Positions 62,126 to 64,000 of a DNA stretch of 64,000 nucleotides are shown piece after piece (within the stretch, counting starts at the first letter, position 1; the number at the start of each line of letters is the position of its first letter). A program made the translations under genes and the position numbers. Origin of the DNA: Chitinophagaceae bacterium UBA1953 (lineage in GTDB: Bacteria; Bacteroidota; Bacteroidia; Chitinophagales; Chitinophagaceae). The notes beneath the pieces were generated by a model. It was not told where the DNA came from and did no database searches. It saw only the letters and a list, made by a program, of their open reading frames with translations. Location: NCBI GenBank assembly GCA_002336115.1, contig DDEN01000050.1:186001-250000 (forward strand), written 5' to 3'.

Positions 62126-63691
62126 TTAAAATTTATACGTTATGCCTGCACCTATGTTAAAGCTGTATGGAAATGTTTTTACCACATTGCCTTTTGTAAT
62201 TGGCGTCAATGCATATTTAAAACCCGGCAACAAACTGAATGACCATTTGCTGTTATAATTATATTGAAGGCTTACATCGGCTATCAGGCCGGTATAAAAA
62301 CTTCTCATGCCATCCAGTCCGTTTATAGAAACAGATTCTTTGTTCAGTGCATCTGTCACTTCTGTTGTTACGGTGGCACTGGTTATGAAATTGGCAGATA
62401 AGCCCACCGCAGGTATCACTGAAAATTTCTTTTTATCAAACCGGTATGATACCATTAATGGAACACTTATTACCTGCAGGTTATGCTGTGCCTCTGTTGA
62501 TTGGATACTGTCACCCACAGCAGGCGGTAAGCCAAAACCGGGTTTTACAAAGCCGTAACCAGATGATGTAATGTATTTATAAGCTACACTGCCATCTGTT
62601 TTCTTCGATGCATACATTTCCTGCGGTGAAATGCCAATAGCAGTGTTGGAATAAATAAGGCCGGTCTTTAAGCCAAGATGTTTAGTGAATTGCCTTGTTG
62701 CAAATATTCCTGCAGAGTAAGAGCCTTCATGTTTTTCACGGCGGTTTATTTCTTCTTTCTCATCCTGTTGATTACCGGTATTGTCGTGTACATCATTATC
62801 AATTGTATATTGTCCCCAATCGTTACTTGCAAATGCTGTAACCGACCAAAAGGGTTTGAATGAAGATGGCTTTTTCTTTTTTGATGAAACAGTGCTGGAG
62901 GTGATGTTTAAAACAGGCAACACTGGTTCCTTAATTTTTAAGTCCAAAATTGCTGGTTTTGTTATTTCAATTCTTGCAATGGAAGTTGCCGGAGAGATTG
63001 AAAGTCTCCTGATGGAATCCGTTTCCATACTTGAGGCAATTGCCGTTTGGTCATCTTTTATTTTACTGGTACCTTTTTTATTTTTTGGTACATTATTATC
63101 AGCAATGCTTCCTGTTTCATCCTCAGCTATTTCACCTGGCCTGATGCTAATCTTCGTTTTATCTTTTGCTGCTTGCTTGTTAAACTTTTTAATCTTTGAT
63201 GTATTTATATCAATTTCGGATTGTTCAAATACAGTGGTGATTTGTTGGTTAGATTTTGGAGTAAGCGTTTCTTTTTCATTTGTTTCAATCAATACTTCAG
63301 AAGGTGCTGGTTGTACCTGATTGTCAAAAACGTATGGAAGACTATTTTCTTTTTTCTCTTTTGTGCCAGTCTTCACAGTTGTCTTCTCTTCGTTTGCGCC
63401 GGTGTTATCTGTCACCATTGCAGAATCTGTATCATTTCCTTTCTTTACCAGTTCCTTATCATTCTTTCTCTTTATCACCACACCGGTTTCATAAATCAAA
63501 AATCCTGAAAGCACAAAAAGCAATACAACAGCTATCCGTTTCCAGCCAATAAAACGGCGTTTATATTTTTCTGCATCTTCTTTATCCAATGCAGCACTTA
63601 GTTTTTCCCATGCAGCAGCAGATGGCTCATCTTCGTAAGACTGGTAAGCCTTGTTAAATGCTTCGTCAATATTTTGTAGATTTTTGTCCAT
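62126..63691 (-). CDS. Outer membrane beta-barrel protein with N-terminal anti-sigma-like cytoplasmic part
   Basis: This 521-residue protein has an N-terminal cytoplasmic part (MDKNLQNIDEAFNKAYQSYEDEPS), a single membrane helix (IAVVLLFVLSGFLIYETG), and a long low-complexity Lys/Glu/Thr linker. A C-terminal beta-barrel-like part (YSAGIFATRQFTKHLGLKTG, FPYSFNIGAGITYKF) follows. The start is 10 bp after the sigma gene, so the pair is an operon; the first part may hold the sigma factor. The combination of an inner membrane helix and a barrel is odd, but is known from Bacteroidetes. Confidence 0.88.
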   Translation of the reverse strand: MDKNLQNIDEAFNKAYQSYEDEPSAAAWEKLSAALDKEDAEKYKRRFIGWKRIAVVLLFVLSGFLIYETGVVIKRKNDKELVKKGNDTDSAMVTDNTGANEEKTTVKTGTKEKKENSLPYVFDNQVQPAPSEVLIETNEKETLTPKSNQQITTVFEQSEIDINTSKIKKFNKQAAKDKTKISIRPGEIAEDETGSIADNNVPKNKKGTSKIKDDQTAIASSMETDSIRRLSISPATSIARIEITKPAILDLKIKEPVLPVLNITSSTVSSKKKKPSSFKPFWSVTAFASNDWGQYTIDNDVHDNTGNQQDEKEEINRREKHEGSYSAGIFATRQFTKHLGLKTGLIYSNTAIGISPQEMYASKKTDGSVAYKYITSSGYGFVKPGFGLPPAVGDSIQSTEAQHNLQVISVPLMVSYRFDKKKFSVIPAVGLSANFITSATVTTEVTDALNKESVSINGLDGMRSFYTGLIADVSLQYNYNSKWSFSLLPGFKYALTPITKGNVVKTFPYSFNIGAGITYKF

Positions 63692-63701
63692 ACTTTTTAT
63701 T

Positions 63702-64000
63702 TTAAAGGGTTACCGTCTTTTTTTTTACTGTTAATGCTGCCTGCAATATTTTTCTTGCGTCAGCAAGATTACTTTTGGAAGTACTTTCCGAAATATTCAA
63801 AGAGGCTGCAATTTCCCGGTGTTTCAAACCTTCAAAAACATACAGGTTAAAAACCAGCCGGTAGGCAGGGCTTAATGTTTGTATCAGTTTTACCAGTTCC
63901 CGTTCATCATACTGTGTAATAAAAGTTGGTTCTTCATAAATATCATGATAGTCGGTACTGAATTCTAAAACGGGCCGCAGGTGTGTTGATTTATTTCTGT
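63702..64000 (-). CDS. RNA polymerase sigma factor, C-terminal part (runs off the right edge)
   Basis: Only the last 98 codons are visible. They include LVKLIQTLSPAYRLVFNLYVFEG and the region 4 HTH HREIAASLNISESTSKSNLADARKIL, then end VKKKTVTL before TAA. It is a Bacteroidetes sigma-70/ECF factor coupled to the membrane protein downstream. Confidence 0.9.
   Translation of the reverse strand, partial: RNKSTHLRPVLEFSTDYHDIYEEPTFITQYDERELVKLIQTLSPAYRLVFNLYVFEGLKHREIAASLNISESTSKSNLADARKILQAALTVKKKTVTL

Noticed and set aside
62781..63320. 179-residue + strand frame
   Set aside because: Antisense of the low-complexity linker of the barrel protein gene; the composition explains the long open frame.
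1..64000. CRISPR arrays, tRNA or rRNA genes
   Set aside because: No regularly spaced repeats and no cloverleaf or rRNA-like stretch could be recognised by eye.

Overview
The window reads as chromosome of a Bacteroidota bacterium, most likely Chitinophagaceae-like (inference). The signs are a SusC/RagA-type TonB receptor behind an ECF sigma/FecR pair, further TonB receptors with carboxypeptidase-regulatory-like N-termini, a DUF4249 lipoprotein, PepSY-like secreted proteins, the Bacteroidetes MobA/MobB/TraG mobilization set and a TAnnTTTG-type promoter element. Almost all core genes lie on the minus strand. No tRNA, rRNA, CRISPR array or intact insertion sequence was recognised.

Layout. (1) 1-3.0 kb: start of a SusC-like receptor with its FecR anti-sigma and ECF sigma factor. 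(2) 3.2-37 kb: an accessory, mobile-element-like region. It holds a YhcG-type nuclease. Next is a five-gene ubiquitin-like operon (double ubiquitin-like protein, cysteine-free E2-like protein, JAB-E1 fusion, HNH nuclease, zinc protein), facing a divergent sigma-like/small protein/ImmA-IrrE metallopeptidase operon. It also holds a subtilisin-AAA ATPase pair followed by a decayed HNH copy, a mobilization module (MobA, relaxase, TraG) with a candidate oriT, a complete Wadjet JetABCD system, RadC, and a small thiol/sulfur gene group (cysteine dioxygenase-like, VOC, AraC, MFS, rhodanese-persulfide dioxygenase-like, Crp/Fnr). The region ends with a DUF932 protein, SSB, a gamma-glutamylcyclotransferase-like gene between two compound palindromic repeats, and a DUF262/HNH gene with a small partner. 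(3) 37-64 kb: ordinary core genes. These are a membrane sulfatase-fold phosphotransferase, TonB receptors, an RND efflux operon, a P-type H+-ATPase/VIT/Usp/K+-channel group, three PAP2 phosphatases, a serine hydrolase broken by one in-frame stop codon, an HD phosphohydrolase, and a sigma factor with a cotranscribed membrane/barrel protein.

How the parts fit. The accessory region combines DNA mobility (relaxase, coupling protein, SSB, RadC, oriT) with at least four defence-like modules. The most notable is the ubiquitin-like operon: its E2-like protein has no cysteine, its ubiquitin-like protein ends with a five-residue tail after a single glycine, and an HNH nuclease gene sits at its 3' end. 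A decayed relative of that HNH gene lies behind the subtilisin/AAA operon. A perfect 10-bp inverted repeat in the 110-bp divergent promoter suggests shared control with the sigma-like/ImmA operon. Several palindromic repeat families in this region look like recombination or small mobile elements. All assignments come from reading motifs and context; no searches were run.
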